Below the pieces are notes generated by a model. The model saw only the letters and a program-made list of their open reading frames with translations, did no database searches and was not told the origin of the DNA. 5,902 bases of DNA, taken from Patescibacteria group bacterium (GTDB lineage: Bacteria; Patescibacteria; Microgenomatia; Daviesbacterales; UBA10151). The DNA is taken from assembly GCA_023380995.1 (NCBI GenBank), contig JAMCTD010000140.1:1-5902 (forward strand). Direction: 5' to 3'. Shown here one piece after another: positions 1 to 5,126 of the stretch. Position 1 is the stretch's first letter; each line of letters starts with the position of its first letter. The position numbers and the translations under genes were made by a program.

Positions 1-126
1 TAACCCTGTCTCCGCAGGTAGGAGTAGGTGATTCAAACCCCAAAGCATCCCGTATGTGATTATTTAACTTTCTTCTGGTGGAATTGTAACCACAAAGGAT
101 TAAAGTCTCATTATTAAAATTAAGCA
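1..126. repeat. Perfect inverted copy of 520-645 (fold-back duplication)
   Basis: Position x on the plus strand is the complement of position 646-x for all 126 bases. The match ends at 126/127, where 127 (c) no longer complements 519 (c). The copy lies antisense inside the helicase gene's own coding sequence and replaces the expected upstream part of that gene, including the Walker A region. The helicase frame meets a TAA at 87-89 within it. Perfect identity, a sharp breakpoint and a position at the very edge of the window fit an amplification or assembly chimera better than an old biological duplication, but the sequence alone cannot exclude a real inversion-duplication. Confidence 0.95.
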
Positions 127-1028
127 CCATCCATGCTTTAATTTACTCCCCTATTGTTAATGAAAAAGAAGTAATTATTGGTTGGCAGACCAAAGAGGAA
201 ATTGAATGTAATTTAATTATTGTTGATGAGGCCTCTATGGTGGATGGAATGATCTGGGCTCACCTTTTATCATACAAAATGCCAATTATTGTAGTTGGAG
301 ATCATGGTCAACTTCCCCCAATTAAAGGCAGTTTTAATTTAATGCAGGAGCCCCAGCTTAGGCTTGAGCAAATTCACCGCCAGGCCAGGCAAAATCCTAT
401 TATTGGTTTATCAATTCAAGCTAGGGAATTTGGATTAATCCGTTGTGGCAAATATTCCAAAGGGGTGAGGAAATTTTCCCCTGAGGATTTTGATACCCAA
501 GAAACAATGGGAGAAATGCTGCTTAATTTTAATAATGAGACTTTAATCCTTTGTGGTTACAATTCCACCAGAAGAAAGTTAAATAATCACATACGGGATG
601 CTTTGGGGTTTGAATCACCTACTCCTACCTGCGGAGACAGGGTTATTTGTCTAAGGAATAATCATAAAGAAAGGATTTATAATGGGATGCTGGGAACAAT
701 TATCAGGATCAAGAAGAAAAATACTCAATGGTATGAAGCAGAGATTAGGATGGATGGTGAGGATGGGAATTATCATGGTTTAATTTCTGTTGAGCAATTT
801 AACTGTGAAACCCCAATGAATTTTACTGAAAAAAGATCACAAATTATGGCAGGAGATTTATTTGATTTTGGATATGCCCTAACAGTGCATAAGGCTCAAG
901 GCTCACAAGCAAAAAGGGTTATCCTTTTTGAGGAAAGGTTTAAGCAAATGACAGATGAGGATTGGAAAAGGTGGCTTTATACAGCTGTAACAAGGGCAGA
1001 AGAAGAACTATATATTTTCTCAAGATGA
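126..1028 (+). CDS. RecD-like / AAA_30 superfamily 1 DNA helicase, 5'-truncated
   Basis: ATP-dependent DNA helicase of the RecD/Dda-like SF1B type, expected to unwind duplex DNA in repair or recombination. The frame runs from the breakpoint at about 126 to TGA (300 residues remain). In order: TIHALIYSP (motif Ia-like, residues 1-9), Walker B LIIVDEAS (30-37), motif III GDHGQLPP (58-65), RQAR (85-88), NSTRR (146-150), GDRV (170-173) with IYNG (184-187), motif V TVHKAQGS (253-260) and motif VI YTAVTRA (285-291). Walker A (GxxGxGKT/S) is missing because the frame runs into the inverted repeat at 1-126, with an in-frame stop at 87-89. The ATG at 237 lies inside the Walker B/motif II block and cannot be the true start. 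Residues 132-173 are encoded by the repeat partner. As it stands the gene is incomplete; it may be intact in the organism if the left edge is an artefact. Family assignment is firm, exact subfamily is not. Confidence 0.9.
   Translation, partial: TIHALIYSPIVNEKEVIIGWQTKEEIECNLIIVDEASMVDGMIWAHLLSYKMPIIVVGDHGQLPPIKGSFNLMQEPQLRLEQIHRQARQNPIIGLSIQAREFGLIRCGKYSKGVRKFSPEDFDTQETMGEMLLNFNNETLILCGYNSTRRKLNNHIRDALGFESPTPTCGDRVICLRNNHKERIYNGMLGTIIRIKKKNTQWYEAEIRMDGEDGNYHGLISVEQFNCETPMNFTEKRSQIMAGDLFDFGYALTVHKAQGSQAKRVILFEERFKQMTDEDWKRWLYTAVTRAEEELYIFSR
520..645. repeat. Source arm of the inverted duplication
   Basis: This stretch encodes helicase residues 132-173 in an uninterrupted frame, so it is the original copy and 1-126 is the derived one. 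The two arms are separated by 393 bases (127-519). Confidence 0.9.
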
Positions 1029-1103
1029 TTTTATAACTAACTGTAGATTAGCTAAGCTGCATATATTTGCTTATGGGATAACACTGTGATACCTTTAACT
1101 TAT

Positions 1104-1307
1104 ATGCGTCTGAGTAAAGAAAATCTTTTTGAGGGAAACAACAAAGGGATTATCTCAAGAGTAGCTGGGGAATTACATGGCCGGGCAGACTCTTCTCATT
1201 ACCATCTTCCTGGACATGGGCATAAACCAAAAGGTCATCATTTATTTACAGTAGGTAGTTTACAGTTCAACTTAGGTCTTCCTCCCGTAACAAGAATTAG
1301 ATATTAA
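1104..1307 (+). CDS. Doubtful His-rich small ORF, unknown function
   Basis: A 67-residue frame from ATG 1104 (a GTG at 1086 would add six residues) to TAA. I do not recognise it. Residues 25-46 are rich in His and Gly (HGRADSSHYHLPGHGHKPKG and on), which could suggest metal binding but may be chance. There is no Shine-Dalgarno sequence and no convincing -10 before either start. Its last codons (VTRIRY) overlap the helicase-like relic at 1287-1337, so it may be part of a decayed gene rather than a functional one. It occupies the 355-base gap between the helicase stop and the zinc-finger gene; I see no other gene there. Confidence 0.25.
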   Translation: MRLSKENLFEGNNKGIISRVAGELHGRADSSHYHLPGHGHKPKGHHLFTVGSLQFNLGLPPVTRIRY

Positions 1308-1337
1308 ATAGAAGAACTTTATATACTTTCAAGATAA
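1287..1337 (+). pseudogene. Relic of a second helicase C-terminus
   Basis: In one frame this reads VTRIRY, stop, IEELYILSR, stop. The true helicase ends VTRAEEELYIFSR, stop. At DNA level GTAACAAG occurs at 987-994 and 1287-1294, and AGAAGAAC at 1001-1008 and 1310-1317, followed by similar TATAT and TTTC/TCAAGAT stretches. The relic differs by about nine extra bases carrying an in-frame TAA, plus scattered changes. Similarity does not clearly extend upstream of 1287. It looks like the eroded 3' tip of a paralogous or duplicated helicase gene. Confidence 0.5.
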
Positions 1338-1383
1338 AATATTTCCTTTGTGTCTTTGATGACAAGAACTGATTTTAATAGTG

Positions 1384-1923
1384 TTAGGATGCTGGGGGTT
1401 CTGGGGGGAGGAATTCTTCACCAGCATTTGAGGTTGGGACTTCACCTGGTTTTAGCCATCTGATATAAGCACATCCTGTTGCCTGTTTGTTTGCTGCATC
1501 CCAACCTGCAGTTGAACATTTCTCCATCTTTTTTCCAGCATTGGTGGTAAATAACACCAATTTTTCCCCGCATGTTGGGCAATCTGTATCCAGGGGTTCT
1601 GTTTTTCCTGTTAACCACTCAACATAGTCGCAACCTGTAGCTTTTTTAGCTTCCTTGTCCCACCCTCCTTTGGAGCACTTTTTCATCTTTTTGCCAAAAC
1701 GGGTGACCTGCAGGATCAAAGGGCTTTCACACTTAGGACACTTTTCATCCAACTGCATAGGTTCAACCATTAACCACTTAACATATTCACAACCTTCACT
1801 TTTTCTAAGTTCCTTATTCCAAGAGCCCTTACTGCATCTTTGCAGCTTTTTACCTGTTTGGGTTTCTGTTACTTCTCCCAAAGGGGAATTGCACTTGGGA
1901 CAAACTTCTTGTGCATCACTCAT
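1384..1923 (-). CDS. Triple topoisomerase-type C4 zinc-finger protein
   Basis: A 179-residue protein made almost wholly of three tandem repeats of the C4 zinc finger found at the C-terminus of bacterial DNA topoisomerase I. The cysteines are C8/C11/C30/C45, C62/C65/C83/C98 and C115/C118/C136/C151, spaced CxxC-x17/18-C-x14-C with a period of 53-54 residues. Each unit carries CPxC at the start, GKK before the third Cys, a following Trp, and CxYxxW at the end. There is no topoisomerase catalytic domain, so the likely role is nucleic-acid binding through zinc; that is inference. The C-terminal tail (from about 160) is Pro/Glu/Ser-rich. I chose ATG 1923 (MSDAQEVCP) over the TTG at 1944 because the latter adds a hydrophobic MCVILFL unlike the family and would place the likely -10 inside the gene. 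It is divergent from glmS and converges on the helicase region. Confidence 0.85.
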   Translation of the reverse strand: MSDAQEVCPKCNSPLGEVTETQTGKKLQRCSKGSWNKELRKSEGCEYVKWLMVEPMQLDEKCPKCESPLILQVTRFGKKMKKCSKGGWDKEAKKATGCDYVEWLTGKTEPLDTDCPTCGEKLVLFTTNAGKKMEKCSTAGWDAANKQATGCAYIRWLKPGEVPTSNAGEEFLPPEPPAS

Positions 1924-1930
1924 GAGAAAA

Positions 1931-1939
1931 AGAATAACA
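1931..1939 (-). promoter_or_regulatory. Extended -10, leaderless start of the zinc-finger gene
   Basis: Read on the minus strand: TG-T-TATTCT (TG at 1939-1938, hexamer 1936-1931, four of six consensus bases). Seven bases then separate it from ATG 1923, so the predicted transcript would begin at or next to the start codon. There is no Shine-Dalgarno sequence (the gap is TTTTCTC). It is weaker than the glmS element but has the same geometry. Confidence 0.45.
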
Positions 1940-1972
1940 CACAAATTAATTAGATAAAAGACAGGAAATTTT

Positions 1973-1981
1973 TGATATAAT
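1973..1981 (+). promoter_or_regulatory. Extended -10 of glmS, leaderless geometry
   Basis: TG-A-TATAAT, a perfect hexamer with the TGN extension. Only six bases (CTCCCA) lie between the hexamer and ATG 1988, so transcription would be expected to start at or within a base or two of the A of the start codon. There is no recognisable -35 at 17 bp (GATAAA) and no Shine-Dalgarno sequence. This leaves no room for a glmS ribozyme or riboswitch leader. Confidence 0.7.
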
Positions 1982-1987
1982 CTCCCA

Positions 1988-3778
1988 ATGTGCGGAATAT
2001 TTGGTTACAGCGGTCCTAAAAATGCTTCTGAGGTTATTTTAGAGGGTTTAAAGAGGCTGGAATATAGAGGATATGATTCTTGGGGGATTGCATTAAAAGT
2101 TCAAAGTTCAAAGTTCAAAGTTCAAAATTTAATTGTAGAAAGACATATAGGTGCAATTGGTGATGTAAATTTGGATTCTGAGCTATCAACAGTTGATTCC
2201 TACACAGGTATTGGCCACACCAGATGGGCTACTCATGGAGGTATCTCAGAAAACAATGCCCACCCTCACTTTTCTTCTGATAAAAGCTTTTGTCTGGCCC
2301 AAAACGGGATTGTAGAAAATTATCAAAAATTAAAGGGTGATTTAATTAAAAAAGGCTACAAGTTTGAATCAGAAACAGATACAGAAGTAATCGTTAGGCT
2401 TATAGAAGATAAATTAAAGTTGTCAGACAATATGATTGAAGCTGTAAGAGAGGCTTTTTTAGAGCTGGAAGGTAGGAATACCATTATTGTGCTGATGAAT
2501 AATGGTGAAATTTTAGCTTTAAGAAATGGTTCTCCTTTAGTGGTGGGCATGAATGATCAGGAAGTGTTTTTCTCCTCAGATACCTTATCTTTTGCCCCGC
2601 ACGTTAAAAAAATTATTGTGGTGGAAAATGGCCAGATGGTTTTTTGGGACAACAAACTCTCCCTTTCAGAAATTAAAACAAATAAATCCCTCCCCTATCA
2701 TTTGGAAGAAATTAATTTCCACAGCAGCAAGGTTGATAAGGAAGGTTATGACCACTTTATGCTCAAAGAAATTCACGAAAGCCCTTATGTGATAAACCAG
2801 ATAATAAACCAGGATCCTAAAATATATGAAGATTTTATTAAAGCTCTAAAAAAAGCCAGGAATGTCTATACCATTGGCTCTGGGACTGCCGGTATTGCTG
2901 CTTCCCAAATTGCTTTTTACCTTAGGGTTTTTGCCAAAATCCCTGCAGAAAGTGTGATTGGGGCAGATATTTATGAATATTATGATCTGATTCACAAAGA
3001 TGATTTGATAATTGCCCCCTCACAAAGTGGTGAAACTGCTGATGTATTGGAAGTTTTGGAAATTGCCAAAGATAAAGGCTTAAAAATTGCCTCTTATGTA
3101 AATATGCCAGGTTCCACAATGAGCAGGATTTCTGATTTTAAATTTGCCTCCCTTGCTGGACCAGAAATTTGTGTGATGTCCACCAAAGTTTTTACTTCCC
3201 AAATTGTCTGGGGTTATTTAATTTCCAAAATTACAGAAGGAAAAGCTGCAGAAGGTATTAATAATTTAAAAGCTTTATCAGAAGCTGTCACAGAATATTT
3301 AAGTTTAGGCACAAACCATGAAAAAATTAAGGATTTGGCCAAAAGCTTATCACGTTCTAAAGATATCTTTTTGCTGGGTAAATATCAAAATTTTAATATT
3401 GTTAAAGAAGGCATGGTAAAAATCATTGAAGGGTCTTATTTGCATGCCCACGCTATTCCTGCAGGAGATTTAAAACACTATGCTATAACTTTAATGGAAA
3501 AAGGCGTACCTGTGGTGGTAGTGGTTTCAGAGGATGTGGCATATGATGATGTGATTAATGCTGTAAGCCAGGTTAAAGCCAGAGGGGCAACAGTAATTGG
3601 TGTTTCTTCAAAACCCTTGTCCAATTTTGATCATTATATTCCAGTTCCAAATACAGGGGAAACTTCTGCTATTATGAATATAATCCCTTTGCAGCTTCTG
3701 GCTTATTACATGGCAGTAGAACTAAAACATAATGTAGACAAGCCCAGGAATATTGCTAAAAGCGTGACTGTAAAGTGA
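1988..3778 (+). CDS. glmS: Glutamine--fructose-6-phosphate aminotransferase (isomerizing)
   Basis: GlmS converts fructose-6-phosphate and glutamine to glucosamine-6-phosphate and glutamate, the entry step to UDP-GlcNAc for peptidoglycan and other envelope sugars; cytosolic. The 596 residues span the whole family (E. coli about 609). N-terminal glutaminase: nucleophile Cys2 in MCGIFGY, EYRGYDS (25-31), HTRWATHG (77-84), QNGIVEN (105-111), SETDTE (128-133). Two SIS isomerase domains follow (about 280-415 and 447-580), with SQSGETAD (345-352) and STK (398-400). By comparison with E. coli, Lys478, Glu481, His497 and Lys591 match the catalytic Lys485, Glu488, His504 and Lys603. The C-terminus DKPRNIAKSVTVK is typical. 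Oddities: GSGTAG replaces the usual CGTS-type loop, DLKHYA replaces ELKHGP, and residues 37-46 are encoded by a 7-bp tandem repeat. The MCG start is fixed because Cys2 must become N-terminal. Expression is probably leaderless from 1973-1981. Arginine is almost always AGA/AGG (13 of 14). Confidence 0.97.
   Translation: MCGIFGYSGPKNASEVILEGLKRLEYRGYDSWGIALKVQSSKFKVQNLIVERHIGAIGDVNLDSELSTVDSYTGIGHTRWATHGGISENNAHPHFSSDKSFCLAQNGIVENYQKLKGDLIKKGYKFESETDTEVIVRLIEDKLKLSDNMIEAVREAFLELEGRNTIIVLMNNGEILALRNGSPLVVGMNDQEVFFSSDTLSFAPHVKKIIVVENGQMVFWDNKLSLSEIKTNKSLPYHLEEINFHSSKVDKEGYDHFMLKEIHESPYVINQIINQDPKIYEDFIKALKKARNVYTIGSGTAGIAASQIAFYLRVFAKIPAESVIGADIYEYYDLIHKDDLIIAPSQSGETADVLEVLEIAKDKGLKIASYVNMPGSTMSRISDFKFASLAGPEICVMSTKVFTSQIVWGYLISKITEGKAAEGINNLKALSEAVTEYLSLGTNHEKIKDLAKSLSRSKDIFLLGKYQNFNIVKEGMVKIIEGSYLHAHAIPAGDLKHYAITLMEKGVPVVVVVSEDVAYDDVINAVSQVKARGATVIGVSSKPLSNFDHYIPVPNTGETSAIMNIIPLQLLAYYMAVELKHNVDKPRNIAKSVTVK
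2099..2126 (+). repeat. Four perfect tandem GTTCAAA heptamers inside glmS
   Basis: Units at 2099-2105, 2106-2112, 2113-2119 and 2120-2126 are identical. They encode the VQSSKFKVQ stretch in the glutaminase domain, just after the GYDSWGIAL strand and before NLIVERHIG, a surface-loop region that varies in the family. Because the unit is 7 bp, gain or loss of one or two copies would shift the frame, while three copies (21 bp) add or remove seven residues. Confidence 0.95.
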
Positions 3779-3793
3779 CGGGTAAAGCGGGTT

Positions 3794-3813
3794 ATCCCAA
3801 TAAAAATTGGGAT
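3794..3813. other. Perfect 8-bp hairpin before the DUF2905 start
   Basis: ATCCCAAT (3794-3801), loop AAAA, ATTGGGAT (3806-3813). It lies in the 43-base gap between glmS and the DUF2905 gene, ending eight bases before ATG 3822. There is no T-run after it on the plus strand, so it is not a standard intrinsic terminator. It could act as an mRNA 3'-end stabiliser, limit ribosome access to the next gene, or be a dispersed palindromic element. The TTG at 3807, an alternative start for the next gene, falls inside its 3' arm, which argues against that start. Confidence 0.75.
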
Positions 3814-3821
3814 CCACACAT

Positions 3822-4025
3822 ATGCCAGATATAAGCAAATTATTTACATTTTTAGGTATGATATTTCTACTTTTAGGTTTACTTTTTAACATCATGCCTA
3901 ATTTGCCAAGGATTCCAGGAGATATTTACATTAATAAATTTGGATTTAGAATTTATATCCCTATTATTTCTTCAATTGTTATTTCAATAATTCTTACCAT
4001 TCTTCTTAGTTTTTTCAAGAAGTGA
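3822..4025 (+). CDS. DUF2905 family small membrane protein
   Basis: A 67-residue protein with the layout of the DUF2905 family: N-terminal transmembrane helix (about 7-24), a short loop containing LPRIPGDIYI (28-37) with the characteristic Pro-Gly-Asp, an FGFRIYIP strand-like segment (40-47), and a second transmembrane helix (about 48-65) ending FFKK. The biochemical function of the family is unknown; the protein is expected in the cytoplasmic membrane with both helices buried. I prefer ATG 3822 over TTG 3807 because it gives the usual family length and the upstream codons lie in the hairpin. There is no clear Shine-Dalgarno sequence (only GGGAT inside the hairpin) and no -10 nearby, so it is probably co-transcribed with glmS. 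Its stop codon overlaps the promoter for the following tRNA. Confidence 0.8.
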   Translation: MPDISKLFTFLGMIFLLLGLLFNIMPNLPRIPGDIYINKFGFRIYIPIISSIVISIILTILLSFFKK

Positions 4026-4050
4026 CACGAGCTTTCTTTCATGATAAAAT
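4022..4050 (+). promoter_or_regulatory. Promoter for tRNA-Phe, overlapping the DUF2905 stop
   Basis: A -35 of GTGACA (4022-4027, five of six), a 17-bp spacer and an extended -10, TG-A-TAAAAT (4042-4050, hexamer five of six). The -35 includes the TGA stop of the DUF2905 gene. Predicted start is near 4057, giving a 5' leader of about 45 bases that contains the hairpin at 4062-4090. It is the best-formed promoter in the window. Confidence 0.65.
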
Positions 4051-4061
4051 TTCCTAGTTTG

Positions 4062-4090
4062 CTTGAAGCTTAACAGAAGTTTACTTCGAG
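4062..4090 (+). other. Long hairpin in the tRNA-Phe leader
   Basis: CTTGAAG (4062-4068) pairs with CTTCGAG (4084-4090), seven pairs including one G-T (G-U in RNA). Inside it TTAAC (4070-4074) pairs with GTTTA (4079-4083) with one mismatch around an AGAA loop; C4069 is unpaired. It ends 11 bases before the tRNA. It could be a processing signal in the precursor or a REP-like dispersed element. There is no T-run, so it is not a terminator. Confidence 0.55.
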
Positions 4091-4101
4091 TGGAACGAGA
4101 A

Positions 4102-4174
4102 GCCGCAATTGCCAACGTGGTCAAGGCGCCTGTCTGAAGAACAGGTTATCTCAGTCCGATTCTGGGTTGCGGCA
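4102..4174 (+). tRNA. tRNA-Phe (GAA), atypical
   Basis: Cloverleaf: acceptor GCCGCAA/TTGCGGC (4102-4108 with 4167-4173, seven Watson-Crick pairs), discriminator A4174; D-arm GCC/GGC (4111-4113 with 4125-4127) with GG in the loop at 4119-4120; anticodon stem CCTGT/ACAGG (4129-4133 with 4141-4145), loop CTGAAGA with anticodon GAA at 4136-4138; four-base variable loop; T-stem CTCAG/CTGGG (4150-4154 with 4162-4166). CCA is not encoded. Two oddities: G follows the anticodon (position 37), whereas bacterial tRNA-Phe normally has A; and the T-loop is TCCGATT, with C at position 55 where T is nearly universal. It may be a divergent functional tRNA-Phe or a secondary or decaying copy. Confidence 0.75.
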
Positions 4175-4243
4175 CTTTTCAATTCTTCAAAACTAGACTT
4201 CAGTATGTTACTCTAAAATTAATATATTCAATGGTTCATTTAT

Positions 4244-4924
4244 ATGCGTAAAGATCGTCATCTAGCAATAAAACTTCGCCGTGAGGGTAAAAGTTACAAT
4301 GAGATTTATAAAGAACTCGGCATACCAAAAAGCACTCTTCATCTCTGGTTTAGGAATAATGGGTGGTCACAAGAGATTAAACGAAACCTAATTAAGAAGG
4401 CTCAAATATTAGCCCGACCTCAATTAAAGGCAATGGCTCTAGCTAATAAAAATAAATGGGAAAAATGGCATGAGAAATGTCGACGAGATGCTATCGAGGA
4501 ATTTTCAGGACTGAGAGAAAATGAACTTTTTATTGTAGGTTTAATGCTTTATTGGGGTGAAGGAGATAAGGTGATTAAAAACGGAATAGTCAGGCTTACG
4601 AACAGCGATCCGGAGATGATTAAGATATTTTATTCTTTCTTAGATAAGGTTCTATCTGTACCGATAGAGAAAATTATAATTAAGTTAATCCTCTATCCTG
4701 ATCTAAAAGACACAGATTATAGAAAATTCTGGAGTAAATTTCTACAGGTTCCTTTATCACAATTTAGAACATCTGCGGTAATTGTCGGGAAGCATCCAAC
4801 AAAACGTCTATCGTTTGGGATGTGTTCTATTGAAGTTTACAGCAGAGAGCTTAAAGAAAAAATTCTTACTTGGCTTAAGTTATATCAAAAATGTCTTACT
4901 AAAAAAGATACACGCATGTTATAA
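4244..4924 (+). CDS. Helix-turn-helix plus LAGLIDADG-like protein
   Basis: 226 residues. An N-terminal helix-turn-helix (about 17-36, YNEIYKELGIPKSTLHLWF) resembles the resolvase/transposase-type DNA-binding helix. A basic linker (40-85) follows. The C-terminal half holds FIVGLMLYWGEGDK (96-109), resembling a LAGLIDADG motif with its acidic end, then VRLTNSDPEMIKIFYSFL (116-133) and a region rich in strands, as in LAGLIDADG cores. One such motif would imply a dimer. It could be a homing-endonuclease-like or derived regulatory protein; function is not known and the LAGLIDADG link is my reading, not a search result. The gene lies between tRNA-Phe and tRNA-Gly, ending 13 bases before the latter. 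Ten of 16 Arg codons are CGN, against 1 of 14 in glmS, suggesting a different origin. No Shine-Dalgarno sequence; a weak TATATT at 4223-4228 would give a leader of about nine bases. Confidence 0.75.
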   Translation: MRKDRHLAIKLRREGKSYNEIYKELGIPKSTLHLWFRNNGWSQEIKRNLIKKAQILARPQLKAMALANKNKWEKWHEKCRRDAIEEFSGLRENELFIVGLMLYWGEGDKVIKNGIVRLTNSDPEMIKIFYSFLDKVLSVPIEKIIIKLILYPDLKDTDYRKFWSKFLQVPLSQFRTSAVIVGKHPTKRLSFGMCSIEVYSRELKEKILTWLKLYQKCLTKKDTRML

Positions 4925-4925
4925 T
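4917..4925 (+). promoter_or_regulatory. Extended -10 for tRNA-Gly
   Basis: TG-T-TATAAT, a perfect hexamer with TGN extension, overlapping the last codons and TAA stop (4922-4924) of the preceding gene. Predicted start near 4932 leaves a leader of about six bases before the tRNA at 4938. The -35 region is poor (TTACTA at 4896-4901, 18-bp spacer, three of six). Confidence 0.6.
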
Positions 4926-4937
4926 ACTACAAGTTTC

Positions 4938-5012
4938 GCGGGAGTAACTCAGTGGTAGAGTGCCTGCTTGCCAAGTAGGATGTCGGGGGTTCAAGTCCCC
5001 TCTCCCGCTCCA
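4938..5012 (+). tRNA. tRNA-Gly (GCC), CCA encoded
   Basis: Acceptor GCGGGAG/CTCCCGC (4938-4944 with 5002-5008), discriminator T5009, then encoded CCA (5010-5012). D-arm CTC..GAG with GG in the loop; anticodon stem CCTGC/GTAGG (4963-4967 with 4975-4979), loop TTGCCAA with anticodon GCC at 4970-4972; T-loop TTCAAGT within GGGGG/CCCCT. All conserved positions are normal, in contrast to the tRNA-Phe upstream, which lacks CCA. Confidence 0.97.
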
Positions 5013-5126
5013 GACAAAAAGATTGAACTTTGTGAATTTTAGCCTCATAAACCAGCTGAATTTTGCAGAAACCACATCCTATAACCTTATATCCTAACGG
5101 GAGTTGAACTTTTACACTAAATTTAT

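Noticed and set aside
237..239. ATG 237 as the helicase start
   Set aside because: It falls inside the Walker B/motif II block (VDEASMVD); clear family sequence continues upstream to 126.
1..645. Terminal inverted repeats of an insertion sequence
   Set aside because: One arm lies wholly inside conserved helicase coding sequence and nothing between the arms encodes a transposase.
1655..1957. Plus-strand ORF of 100 codons
   Set aside because: It is antisense to the zinc-finger gene, whose regular Cys spacing shows that the minus strand is the coding one.
1945..1987. glmS ribozyme or riboswitch upstream of glmS
   Set aside because: Only 64 bases separate the divergent start codons and the -10 lies six bases before the ATG, so there is no room for a structured leader.
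2099..2126. CRISPR-like array
   Set aside because: The repeats are 7 bp, directly adjacent with no spacers, and lie inside a coding frame.
2356..3119. Three ORFs of 64-79 codons overlapping glmS on both strands
   Set aside because: They are shadows of the strongly conserved glmS frame and show no recognisable domains.
3780..3821. Intrinsic terminator after glmS
   Set aside because: The hairpin has no following T-tract and lies directly before the next gene, so read-through is more likely.
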